This document shows, in pieces, positions 12,517 to 23,058 of a stretch of 64,000 bases of DNA (position 1 is its first letter; each line of letters opens with the position of its first letter). Both the position numbers and the translations under genes were made by a program. Origin of the DNA: Glandiceps talaboti. Its lineage: Eukaryota > Hemichordata > Enteropneusta > Spengelidae. The notes under the pieces are model-generated. The model was not told the DNA's origin. It worked only from the letters and a program-made list of their open reading frames with translations, and searched no databases. The stretch spans positions 7,616,232 to 7,680,231 of the forward strand of contig NC_135561.1 of the NCBI RefSeq assembly GCF_964340395.1. The letters are read 5' to 3'.

Positions 12517-15500
12517 CATGCAGTTGTTTAATATTTATACTGCTGTTGTGAAATTTAAAATCGTTAAAGGTACAAGTCTGTACTCACCAGCCGTTGGTTG
12601 GATATCTATGTCATCACATGTGCCTTTTGAAACAATAAATCAAGAAAATTTATGAAATTATAAATAGAGCGAATCTTTCTTAATATGAATCATAGAATTA
12701 ATAATGTATGACAAAAACTGTACACATGAACATAGGTGTCACTTTATGCCAAGACATCTTAGAATTTAGTTTGGAAACGCATCTGTTTGTAAAATTTTAA
12801 AATTAATCTTAAATGTAAAGGGAGATGTCCAGTTTTGTTTTTTGCACATGAACAAGGTATATTGTCCCTTTCTGTAAGACGTCTAAATAACTGCATTCTA
12901 CCAATCATATATCCTGGGTCTATGTATGTCTCTCTACTATTTGAATTTATCAAATGGTGGCAATCATTATCATGCAAATATATATTTTATACAAAATTTC
13001 AATCCACTAAGAACTGATTAAAAAGCGTGTACCCTTTCATCTACCAGTCTGTAATGTATACGCCAAAACACTTTTCAAATGTCCTGCTGTATTCTTGCTT
13101 AAATATACTATCTGCAGGATAACTATTAAATAACATCACTGTCCATTGATATTTCAAATGATATCGATATATTGCCATCGGTACGTAGAAACCCTACCTT
13201 GTACCACTGTGACCATAAATTGACAACTTGCCGTATAACCATCTTCATCTGCGACTGCGCAGGTGACATTTGTGTTTCCAGTGTTAAAGAGTGAGCCCGA
13301 TAATGGATCACATAATGGCAGCTCCATAATCGTTTTACCTGAAGTCGATATACCATGGAAAGACACAATAGTAGACATACCATGGAAGTATACGGAATAA
13401 TCTGCTGGACAGTTCATTGCTACGCCAATTTCTATGTTTAAGGAAATCGAAAGAAAATTCAGTTTAGATACTTGAAGTCTACAAAAGCACTACGTACATC
13501 ACACATTGTAGTTCACTTGGTTAATAAAATAATTTCACTTTCATGTAAGATGTTTGTGTTTTTTATAATTAACCAGAACAGGTTTTAAACGGCCAGGAAA
13601 GAAACTTTATGTCTCACATATCATTGACACTGTGTCAATGGCTGACACAGAGAAACTCATACTGACTGCTTCAATAAATGTCAAGCTTAAATTAGCTGTA
13701 CAGCCAACGATAAATAGTGGACATCATATTCCTTACCTGTATCTTCACATAAATAGAACCATTTTGTAGTACAACTAGCTGTAGCCCAAGTCACTAAATG
13801 ATCGGACCTGTTTGAGCACACAGTGAAAATGAAAAAGATGCATATTTTGTAAACCACTTTAAAGTGATTGTATGGACGAGAAGTTATTATCATTTGGAAT
13901 TAATTTTGCTATTTGCTATTTGCTAGTCCATGTTTGTCAAACGAAAAAGGAAACCCCCACAAAAAAACAAAAAAATAATAAATATTTTTGTAATAATTGT
14001 TCTTGGAACAGGAAACTGGTTAAACACAAGTCATCATTTTTAATCACGAATAAACACAATACATCAAACTGTTCGTATATGGTAATGTTTTAATATGATG
14101 TGGTGAAATAACAGACGTATGGACAGACAGGATGTGACGTAGTGATTACTTGTATTTAATCACTTTTGTTTACAAATGACTTCGAATCCTTAGGTATTTG
14201 ATGGAACAAGCCTCCACCTCGTAAGATTTGCATAGTAGTTTAGTTACCATAGTAATTACTGTTTACTATAGTTTAGATCTAAAGCGTGTTATGAAAGCCA
14301 GTTTGTACAGAGAACTGGGTCATTTTCTCTATTTCAGGACCAATATATCCTGAAGATATGTCATCTCCGGACAGTTAACAACATCGCAGTCAGTTTTAGC
14401 GGGAAATACTGAAGTTTACATGTGCTTTAGTAGTTAGTCCCTCAAAGGAGGGACTATTATTAAGGGGCTCGGTCGGTCCGTCCGTCCGTCCGTCCGTCTG
14501 TCATGCGTGCGTGCGTGCGAGCATCCATCCGTAATACACCATTTCTCAGACATAGAATATTCGATTTCATTCAAACCTGACACAAATGTGACATATCATA
14601 TGCGACACATGCACGTCACTTTGTTTTTGACATATGCAAATTTGACGAAATGGTTGTCATATTTGTATTTAAAAATTAATATTTACTACATAACTCAAGC
14701 TGTCATACATAGAGACCCCTTTCAAGTGCCTACCACATATTATCACATGAAAGCTAGCTTTTGAGACCTTGACCTTTGCCCTTTATCTTCAGGGTGAATT
14801 ATCAAAATCAAGCCAATTCCTGCCTATCACAGACACATTGTAGTATTTACATATTGCCAATTTCTTTCAAATCATGTTTACAAATAATATTGAAGAATAG
14901 AACTATACATAAACATTACTTGTGATCACTTTTACTGAATGGCAGCCATATTTGTAGTAAAAACTCACTATAGTGCTGCATAACTCAAAAACATAGACTC
15001 CATTCAAGTGTCTAACCCCATATAATTACATGCAAGCGTTCTTGTATTCAGTCACATAGAAGTAATGCATTTGATGGGGCGGGGTTGTCTTCTACGAAGT
15101 CTTGCTTTACGGGGACGGGATGGGGGGTGGAAGGTGGGTGGAGGACCATTGAGTCGTGCAGACCGGTGTGTTGCACGGGTCCGATGTTAGATGTAGTAAA
15201 TGGTTGACGTGTTGAATTGCAGGCGAATTTATTGTTGGTTGTTTTATTTGCATTCTGTGGGTCCGTTATATAACAGTTGAAATACATTTGCACAGATCTG
15301 CCTATAGCTTTTAGAAGTACAAAATGTCTGCCTATAGCTATTAGAAGTACAAAATGTCAAAGATTTTTCAAATTAAAAATCCAAAATCCAAATGTACATA
15401 TTTCTCATCCATATAGCAAAGTAAGAATAATAACCTTTTTTCTTATTGTCTGTAGAATCTTAATTAGTTTTTGGCAGTTTTATATTTCTTCTGTTTGGAT

Positions 15501-18500
15501 AAATAAAGTATAATTTATTACCATAATACCCAAACACATCTATTATACAGATAGGTATTAAATAAACCACAATACTGTTCAAACCTTTGTATTGTCTTCT
15601 TTACAAACTGTTTCGGATCATTAAATTTAATTTGAAAATGGTTCATAGCTCCATTTTCTAGGAGAAATAAGCAAAGTGTGATAAAATAATCTAAATATTA
15701 TGCTACGCATGAGGTGTTGCAAATTCTTTAGTTTATTCATGCATAGTTCTAACATTTAATAAATGAAAGAACAGCGAGCTTGTTGGCTCTTAACAACATC
15801 TTGTAAGTGTATGTAGACACATCCTACTGGTGAAATTCTGACATTTGCTAGTCCTTTTGGTATATCGACTTCATTTGTATAAAGGGAATGGTGTAGCTAA
15901 AGACGAAGTACACAATTTATTGTATTAATGTTCCTTACACGATTCTCTCAGCTCAAAGTCAATACAACATCAATGTGTATCCAACACATGGATTCTACTT
16001 TCTGTGTGTAAAACATTAAATTTACATGTGTTGTACGCATGTTCATGTACCAAATGTACATGCATTACAATGTACTTTTCAGTATTCGATTTTAGGAAAA
16101 TTCCAAGTTTTGAAGGGACGTGGTTGTCACGTCACTCTTATTGTAGAATGAAAAATTATGGAAAATCGTATTTTGCTTTGTTGATTGACAGATTCAAATT
16201 AGTTTATATGACATTGGCTGCGTTAATGTTGCAATGTATATATTAAAACCGAGTGTCGCCACAGTTTGTTTTGAAATCATTAGCTGTATATATGTCTACT
16301 TATTTTGGTTCGTACGCCTTTTATTATATCGTTATCTTATTGTAAAGGGCTTTGGAATATTCAATACCTAGAAGTGGTTTAGAAATTTAAATAAATGTTT
16401 AATGATATTTAGAAACCCTTTGATCATTCCTGTCATACCAGACGATATAGTTCCTTACCGTACGAGCCGAGCACAATCATAGGCGCTGTTAGGGCCATTA
16501 TCACCAAAAACAGTGTACCTCAGGACGTCACCATTATAAGTCTCCCAATTTCCATCGGTGCTGTTACGTCTTACATTTATCCATACATTGCTACTTCCTC
16601 TATTGACTATAAACGATGTGATCTCTTGATGTTTCATCATGTCAGTGTCTGTGGCAAATTCCCATCCGTTCTTCACGCAGTCCAAGTATGCATCCTCCTG
16701 ACTTCTGCCTGCAGCCCGCAAAATAAATCTTGTAGATCCATCTAGAAAAACATTCACCGTAAAGAACTCACTATGATGTAATGGGGAAATTATAATAATA
16801 CAGCTTTACTAAGTGTTCTACTTGAAAAAGTGTAATAATTTGATAATATTCCCTGCAATAATATTTGGAAAATACGAGTGACCTAAGGGGCCTTGTCACT
16901 ACGAGTCGCTAGACGATTATTGGCAAACCCTTAGGTCACTCGTATTTTCCGAATGAACGAAGAAAAATAAATATAAATAACAATATAAGAATAAGAACTT
17001 TTATAGTGCCATATAGCCACATAGGTGCGCGCTTCACAGAGAAAAACAAAATGAATAAAAGCAAAAGTATGCTCGAAAAAAGACATAAAAAAATAATTGG
17101 CTGAAAAGTTAAAAACAAGTTGTGCAGAAATATCGTCTCAACAAAGGTAAAACGCATTTTAAAAGGAGTAAATATCTAAATAAAAAATTGATAAAGATAG
17201 GTTCCTTCTGTGGTAGGTATATACAACAAGGTTGAGAGTATGATCTTGGATTAGATCCATTCAGTTTAATATTACAAATCAATAGAGATTATAACACGTC
17301 GGTGATACGGTCATGTTTCTTTTTCCTGGAAATTATATAGACGAGCCGAGGGGTGCTGGATGAGTTAAACTTTGTTTAAATTAAATTTCTATTTGGGTGA
17401 TGCTGTTCAGGAGATTATTTCCTTAGTCTAGTCTGGATGTTACTAACGCATGCACCAGGTGGTTAGTTGTGTCATCAGTTCAATATTTCCGCATTGCACT
17501 AATTGAATATTCCTGATGCGAAAATAAGCTTCTTTGTAAAGTTCATTAATTACTTGGTTGTCCATATTAACACACCTATATCTGGTTGAATACCAAGGTT
17601 TCTGGCTGTTGTAGTTGAAGTTATGGTACAATCGTTTATCTGCATCGGATGTTTTCAGTGATGATACTGGGGAATAAAATAATCATACCCCCTCAAGCAT
17701 AATTCATCAGGAAAAATAAAAAAGCTATTTGGAACATTTTGACTCATATTTCGTGGGCCGCAGAATCATTGACGTAGAGACGGGTTGTCATGACGTAGAA
17801 AGACCAGGGTATATAACCCATATTTTCTGTTCAAAGACAATATCTGATTGGCTTGTGCATGGTGATTGGGGAAACGATGTGGCATGCACAGAATGGGCGT
17901 TAGGTAGTGATTACCTGTGTCTACCCATCTACTATATGTAAAATACTTTTTTTTTTAAGTACAATAATACTCTTACACTTTTCAATTTTTAGCAATTACT
18001 GAATTAAAAACACTGACTTAACTCGGTGTTACTTCACAATGTCAATTCATGTAAACCCAAAATAACTATCGGTTTCTCATATTTATATAAGATCACATTA
18101 ACTAGTAATACTAGTATGTATATTCATCATGGAAGCACTAAGATTCATACAAAAGTTCTCTTCTTCCACTTTTGATTGAGAAACAGACATGCTTCGAAAA
18201 ATCACTTTTCAGTGATCTTCAGTGTCTATCTAACTGGATTTGTATCCAAATTCGCTTGAGGTATTGAGTAACCAGAGGTTAAACAATTGTATGGTCACAA
18301 GCTTTATGAATAGCTATACGGTCAAGCTTTTTTACAAACGAAAATAATATCTGTAAACCTTTGCTGTAACCCGACGATACCAAGTTTTTTTCATGTCGAC
18401 AATGAACATTTTTATGTAGTGTGTGAGACACTACTATAGAAATCCAGTTGAAAACAAGAAAGACACAATCTAAAATATATTGTTGTAAAATGTTGATATA

Positions 18501-19482
18501 AGCTAGCACCGGACATTGAAGTAATTACACTCATAGCAGGGTAGTGTCTCTGATAACAACATTCAATTTGGTGTTTACGCTCTCTTGGAATTGATTAGTT
18601 CCACATAATGAAGCCAATTGTATCATCCACTCGCGTACTCCACCGTACGCGTAAACAAGAGGAGGATTTTTATTAGTTTGTGTCTATCTCAATTTGCCTA
18701 CAAAATGTTTTAACACAGTATTCTTCAATTGATGTCTATTTTATATCAGATACAGATACTTTATTGCCATGTGTTTAAAAAAAAACATTGGAAAATGACT
18801 TTTCACGAGCGCCCCATATTAAAAGTGTAAATGGAAATAAAAGTGGCTGAACATTATCTAAATAAACATTAAATGATTGATCATGACTGGTTTAAAATTC
18901 GGATTACAGAGGGATAAAAACTCTTCCTAAAACATTCAGAGCGTAAAATGTTAAGCGTGACTTATCCCAAAAAATAGTGCCATTGTAACAAAATTGTAGA
19001 ATATTGTGTATTAATTGTTAAAAATATTTATCCACACGCTGGTCCACCCCTGTTTTTATCTATACACTAGCGTTTTACTGTTGCAGCTATGGTTACCACT
19101 GGGTGAACACATTTCTCATGAATGTCTACACCTCTAAGGAAAGGCCGAACTCTTCTGCTAAAAATAAAGAACAATCTTTCTTTGAAACCAGTGACCAAGG
19201 TTATTGTTAATTTTATTGAATAATTTGACAGTTTAGTTAATTTCAAATACAGTATTATAGCACTGCATTGTTTAATTTCATTTTACAAGTGTTAGTATTG
19301 TTCTCATGGGGTTCGAGCCAGACTCTGCGAAAACAACACTTTACTCTTGACTATTAAATCGAGACAAGTCGTAAAATAAATGCAAGTGTAATTTTTTTGG
19401 AAATAAACAACCTTCACTCACCTTGACAGGCTATTAAAATTATACCGAGGACGAGGAGAGGGCCACTCTGCCAGTGGCACAT
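5273..19482 (-). CDS. Polycystin-1/REJ-like receptor: lectin, HYR, GPS, one TM
   Basis: Sixteen coding exons, 5' to 3': 19482-19422, 17666-17448, 16741-16459, 13807-13737, 13431-13198, 12623-12588, 12349-12102, 11650-11492, 10284-10249, 9988-9848, 9407-9305, 8440-8358, 7462-7217, 6889-6475, 5940-5876, 5509-5273. All junction phases agree and the sum is 2637 nt (878 aa). The first exon encodes a signal peptide (hydrophobic LLVLGIILIAC). Residues about 94-211 are a C-type lectin domain with its conserved Cys pairs and terminal FYLCE. Residues 212-289 are a HYR domain (NCPADYSV, CAVADEDGY). Residues about 302-778 resemble the REJ/GAIN part of polycystins and are Asn-glycosylation rich. A GPS motif follows (CLYWNE, TWQADGCW, then FNHLSSF), with expected self-cleavage between Leu818 and Ser819. 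One membrane helix lies at about 848-870, and the stop comes eight residues later. The PLAT domain and ten further helices of polycystin-1 are absent. It is probably a cell-surface recognition protein, comparable in plan to the single-pass sea urchin egg-jelly receptor. The 3' end could be longer if the last exon is alternatively spliced. Confidence 0.87.
5468..5775. repeat. Five-copy minisatellite made from a splice acceptor and exon start
   Basis: Five tandem units begin at 5468, 5529, 5593, 5654 and 5715 (lengths 61, 64, 61, 61, 61 bp). Read on the minus strand, each unit holds the acceptor sequence ending ATTACAG or close to it, followed by the first codons of the GPS exon (PGSSPGNDTFN and relatives). 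Only the copy nearest the gene's 3' end continues into the full exon (5509-5273). Confidence 0.92.
8629..8683. repeat. (AAC)n trinucleotide microsatellite
   Basis: About eighteen AAC units with one CAGCAA interruption, in an intron of the receptor gene, just upstream of the LINE relic on the plus strand. Confidence 0.9.
8690..9019 (+). mobile_element. Relic of the C-terminal end of a LINE reverse transcriptase ORF
   Basis: The plus strand translates to a pattern typical of the end of LINE ORF2 proteins: a CPFGCRYEEDG-type Cys motif, then CPKYQQVRTKFI, then LMQSTNTFTLQNLGQFTFFA and a basic end. The last 64 codons (from 8828) are open. Upstream the frame is broken by stops and at least one frame change near 8815-8825, so only a 5'-truncated, decayed fragment remains. 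It lies in an intron of the receptor gene, in the opposite orientation. Confidence 0.6.
11335..11482 (+). mobile_element. MITE-B fragment (CAGCTTGTGCCC terminal family)
   Basis: Shares the core GTTTGAATTCAGTCAATTGC and the terminal block AAACTCAGCTTGTG with the copies at 31491-31912 and 43735-44005, and in reverse at 50221-50370. Its end lies about 12-17 bp from the splice donor of the receptor exon at 11650-11492. Confidence 0.6.
12407..12510. repeat. (CATA)n microsatellite, interrupted
   Basis: Two CATA runs (about 12407-12449 and 12463-12510) separated by a short unique segment, in an intron of the receptor gene. Confidence 0.93.
14435..15060. mobile_element. Probable non-autonomous repeat with GTCCGTCC block
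   Basis: Begins with a short palindrome (AGTCCCTCAAAGGAGGGACT) followed by a CGGTCCGTCC-type simple repeat and GTGC repeats, then AT-rich sequence. A related layout (TCTGTCTGTCTGTCC block followed by AT-rich sequence) occurs at about 20905-21100. Such modules are typical of dispersed non-autonomous elements in marine invertebrates. The boundaries and class are uncertain. Confidence 0.45.
15297..15358. repeat. Two-copy tandem repeat, about 31-bp unit
   Basis: The segment TCTGCCTATAGCTTTTAGAA followed by GTACAAAATG is repeated directly with one change. It is intronic in the receptor gene. Confidence 0.85.
16867..16950. mobile_element. Short palindromic element (84 bp hairpin), copy 1
   Basis: Perfect 22-bp terminal inverted repeats, GGAAAATACGAGTGACCTAA extended by GG, enclose about 40 bp that itself is partly self-complementary. 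A diverged relative with the same order of blocks is at 51036-51113 in SRRT. It lies in the intron after the lectin-core exon's upstream neighbour in the receptor gene. Confidence 0.8.
17720..17850. repeat. Dispersed repeat segment shared with 51200-51330
   Basis: The block around ACTCATATTTCGTGGGCCGC, the TGTCATGACGTAG segment and the GACCAGGGTATA segment each have a diverged counterpart, in the same order, at 51210-51320 in an SRRT intron. In both places a member of the palindromic family (16867, 51036) lies nearby, so the two may be parts of one larger element. Confidence 0.5.
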
Positions 19483-20545
19483 TTTGCGGAACGTCTCCAA
19501 AACGTTATCGTGTGTTCGTTGGCAGAAGTTACACTGGTGATGACCAACATTCAACTTTTAGGGAGTTGTTAGTTAATGCGGCCGGGGGGCGGGTCGGCAA
19601 AAAAGCAATTAGACATATTAGACAAATGAAGCTGTCTTTGTGTTTTATATTTTGGGTTACGGTCCACCACCGGGTGTAATAAGTGATATCCTTCGTAATG
19701 ACTCGTGCGAACGTGACTCGGTCATGCAGAATGAAATGAAATACTAGTAGTGATGACACTTTAATTATTAAAATGTTAATAACAAGAACACATTATGGTT
19801 AAAGCCACGCATGCATTAGAAATCCTGTCCAGTGGCCCGGAAAATAAGAATTTACAATATTAGATTAAACATTAATAATTCAACAGCAGTATACATGAAA
19901 TTTGGCCACTGGTATTCGAAGTTATCATACTTCGGGTTTATGGACCCTTTATTCAATTGAAAATACTAACCAGAAACCTCATAATTAAATTACTCATCAA
20001 GTATAACGTTAAAGTCAATTCATGCCATCCGTGACATTACAAATGTGTTCTGGCATTGCCAACACAGTAGATTTCCTAGTATAGATTCTTCGGCATTTTA
20101 GGGTATGAAAAATATCATCGAATCATTTGTTATATCTTAATTACTGATGAGCAGTAATGCTCAAGGTGAATAAATAAATAATTAATTAATACCATGTTTG
20201 CAAATTATGATTATGTATGCTTCCGTACGTAGACTATTTCGAGTACCTTTTAAATACACAGCATAAATCTCGCTACAAAAGTATAAACTCAACTTGTGTG
20301 CCCCGTTAATGTTGAAGAAACCAGTGGACCTGCCTGAAATAGTCGCCTGGTTGTTTACTCATCACGCTTAGTAAGTTCACCGCTCCATTGCCTCGTTTCA
20401 TCACCATATCTCAAGAACGTACATTGTCCTTGCATGACTTACTTTACCTGATCCGCATCGTACTTCCAATCGAAATATGAACGATGAAGTACTGCAGTGG
20501 ACCTGAAATAGTCGCATAGCTAGACAAATATTTACTCACGCATCC

Positions 20546-20913
20546 TTAGGCCTAAACAATAATTGTTTGGTTTAGGTTACCCGACCCCCGCCTTGTATTT
20601 CACTGACGATCCTAAACTTTTTATTACGTATTCGAGAAAAAAAAAATAAAATCGCAACAATTGTGAAGTCCCACGTGAAAAAGTGGATACGGATATTTAC
20701 ATCAACTTAAACAGACAATATAAAACTGTTCTCCCAATCTGTAATTACTGTACATCTGATGAGAAGAAACCAATAACACAGAGACCATAATATGAAAAAC
20801 AAAACAAAGGAAAACGTAGCTACTGAACTAGACTTTTACACATGAAAACAAATCTACCCACCCCACCTATTCTAAAATTGACTGTAATCGGAACCACGCA
20901 ATTTTTACCTCCC
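20546..20913. mobile_element. MITE-A copy 1
   Basis: About 350 bp, ending in imperfect inverted repeats: ATTGTTTGGTTTAGGTTACC at one end and, on the other strand, ATTGCGTGGTTCCGATTACA. The interior block ATCTGATGAGAAGAAACCAA is shared with copies at 46571-46940 and 55501-55689. There is no coding capacity. Confidence 0.8.
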
Positions 20914-21089
20914 GTAAGGGTATGGGGGTATTAAAAGGGGAATGTCTGTCTGTCTGTCCGTGTGTGTCTGTGTCATCATTTTCTAAAAATCGGCTGGCTC
21001 AATTGTAATGAAATTTGGAATATATAATCTTTCGGGTAATGGCTATACCTGATTAGGTTTTGAGCTAGATCTGTTAATGTTTAATTAGA

Positions 21090-21710
21090 GAAATTTGCAT
21101 ATTAATGAAATCAACTAATTAAGCAATATCTTAAGGCTGCATACTTCAATTTCAATATAATTTAGTATATTCGTTAAACATAACATACATTTGTCCTATA
21201 AAATTTGTTGCTGTACCTTACAGTGTTAATGAATAATTTGCTTAATTAATGATTTTCGGTAATTAGGCTTAAGAATACATACTTCAATATCAATACAATT
21301 CAGTACATACATTAACCATAACAAATTGTGTATGTCCTATAAAGTTAGTTGATGTACCTTACAGTGTTGATGAATAATTAAATGATTTTCGGTAATTAGG
21401 CTATATCTTAAGACTTCATACTCCTATAAAAGTTTTCGTTTGAAGATTTAGTGAATAATTTCGTATAATATGGTACATATATCAACCATAATAATACGCC
21501 CCTGTCCTATGAAGTTTGTTCCTACAACTTTTACCTTTAATGAGTATTTTGAATAATGAACGATATTCAGTAATTATCATGTACTCTTCAAATTCTGTAC
21601 AATTTGGCACATACATTAACCTAAGAAAGCACGCTTGTCCAAAAACAGAGCCTGTTATCATAGTTTTTTTAGTTTAATGAGTTATTTGCATAATTAGTGA
21701 TTCCCTTACT
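21090..21710. repeat. Degenerate tandem array, about 150-bp unit
   Basis: Roughly four diverged copies of a unit containing CATACTTCAAT, AACCATAACA, TTGTCCTATAAA, and a GATTTTCGGTAATTAGGC segment. It directly follows a TCTGTCTGTC block (20940-20975) and may be the body of one non-autonomous element. Confidence 0.6.
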
Positions 21711-22558
21711 AGGCATTCAGTTTAAATCTGGTTTTACTGGGCCTTAGTAAGCTTACCCTCCATTGCTTCCTGTTTGATCAGCATATCTCAAGAACGTACA
21801 TTGCATAACTTACCTTGCGTGATCCGTATTGTGCTTCCAATCGAATTATGAATGAAGTACTGCAACGTACTGAAATTGTGGCACATCTTTGATCTGACCC
21901 TACAAATTCTGTACAAAGACACATACCCATGTTGGCACAATATCAATATGTTGGAGTAGTTTGCTGTTCATACTTTGATTGGAAGCGCTGTAAAAGGGTC
22001 GAGAGCTTAACATTACTCTTTTGTCGAGTAAAGATGATAAAACGTTGCAATGCTGGGAAATATGTTTGTCGAGTCACAAGACGATCTGTTTGAGGTTACC
22101 TGTCTTCTCAATAAAACATCAAAGACAAGGGAAGGTCAATTTATTGTAAGGTATTAAAGAAACAGAAACATCAGAGAAGGAATAATGTCACTTTATTGCA
22201 TTCACTTGCATACAATTCAAATTCTTAAATAAAATAAATTGTCAGAGTATCTGAAAGCCATTAAAACTCAGTGTCTGATAGGATAAACATTTGAGATGGA
22301 AAACAAGTTGGCTTGGAAACATATGGAAACAAAAAGTGATTGTTTACATCCTATAGTTTAACATGATATTAGGTACTTGTTTGATGAAATATGAAGCACA
22401 CCCATCTACTAGTTGACATACAAATAGTCCGATGCTCTGTATTTCCAAGATACAATCTGACATTATTTCAAAGTTACATAATGTTGTGTGTGTGTGTGTG
22501 TGTGTGAGTGAGTGTGTACATGTAGTTCAGGGAGTTAGTCAACAAATATCAGGAGTGT

Positions 22559-22959
22559 CTACATATCACTGAGCACATTTGGTAAAGGTTCACTTTTGAA
22601 GGAGTCTTTCAGATTTTTCAGTTTAGTTCTCAACCTCCTGGGACAGTCACCTGAAAGTGAAATAAAAAGTTAACTGATCATTATCAACTTGAAAACCTGT
22701 TGCAAGTCTTTGTTGATTAACAAATGCACATTTGTAAATGTATACGGATAAGTATATAAAGAAGATATCTACTATCTCACCTTGTACATCTACACTAACT
22801 CTTGTTGGCAGAGGTGCTACTAAATCATCATAAACCAATTTCACATCAACAGCACTGGGTAAGCTATCACTGGCACCAAGGTTGAACTCTACATAGTCAA
22901 ATGCACTGGAACTGAGAAGTTCTCCTGTGAAGAGCTCACCAAATTTCTCCTGAGGGGGA

Positions 22960-23058
<99 letters not shown>

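Larger units (their letters stand above)
19483..22558. other. Intergenic region filled with repeats
   Basis: Lies between the 5' end of the receptor gene and the 3' end of CENPO. It holds a fragment of MITE-B (about 20215-20310), a full MITE-A copy (20546-20913) and a degenerate tandem array (about 21090-21710). The CENPO 3' UTR and poly(A) signal lie at its right end (AATAAA on the minus strand at 22197-22192). No other gene is seen. Confidence 0.6.

Noticed and set aside
19312-19330. tRNA-like GGGTTCGAGCC
   Set aside because: No acceptor stem or A box around it.
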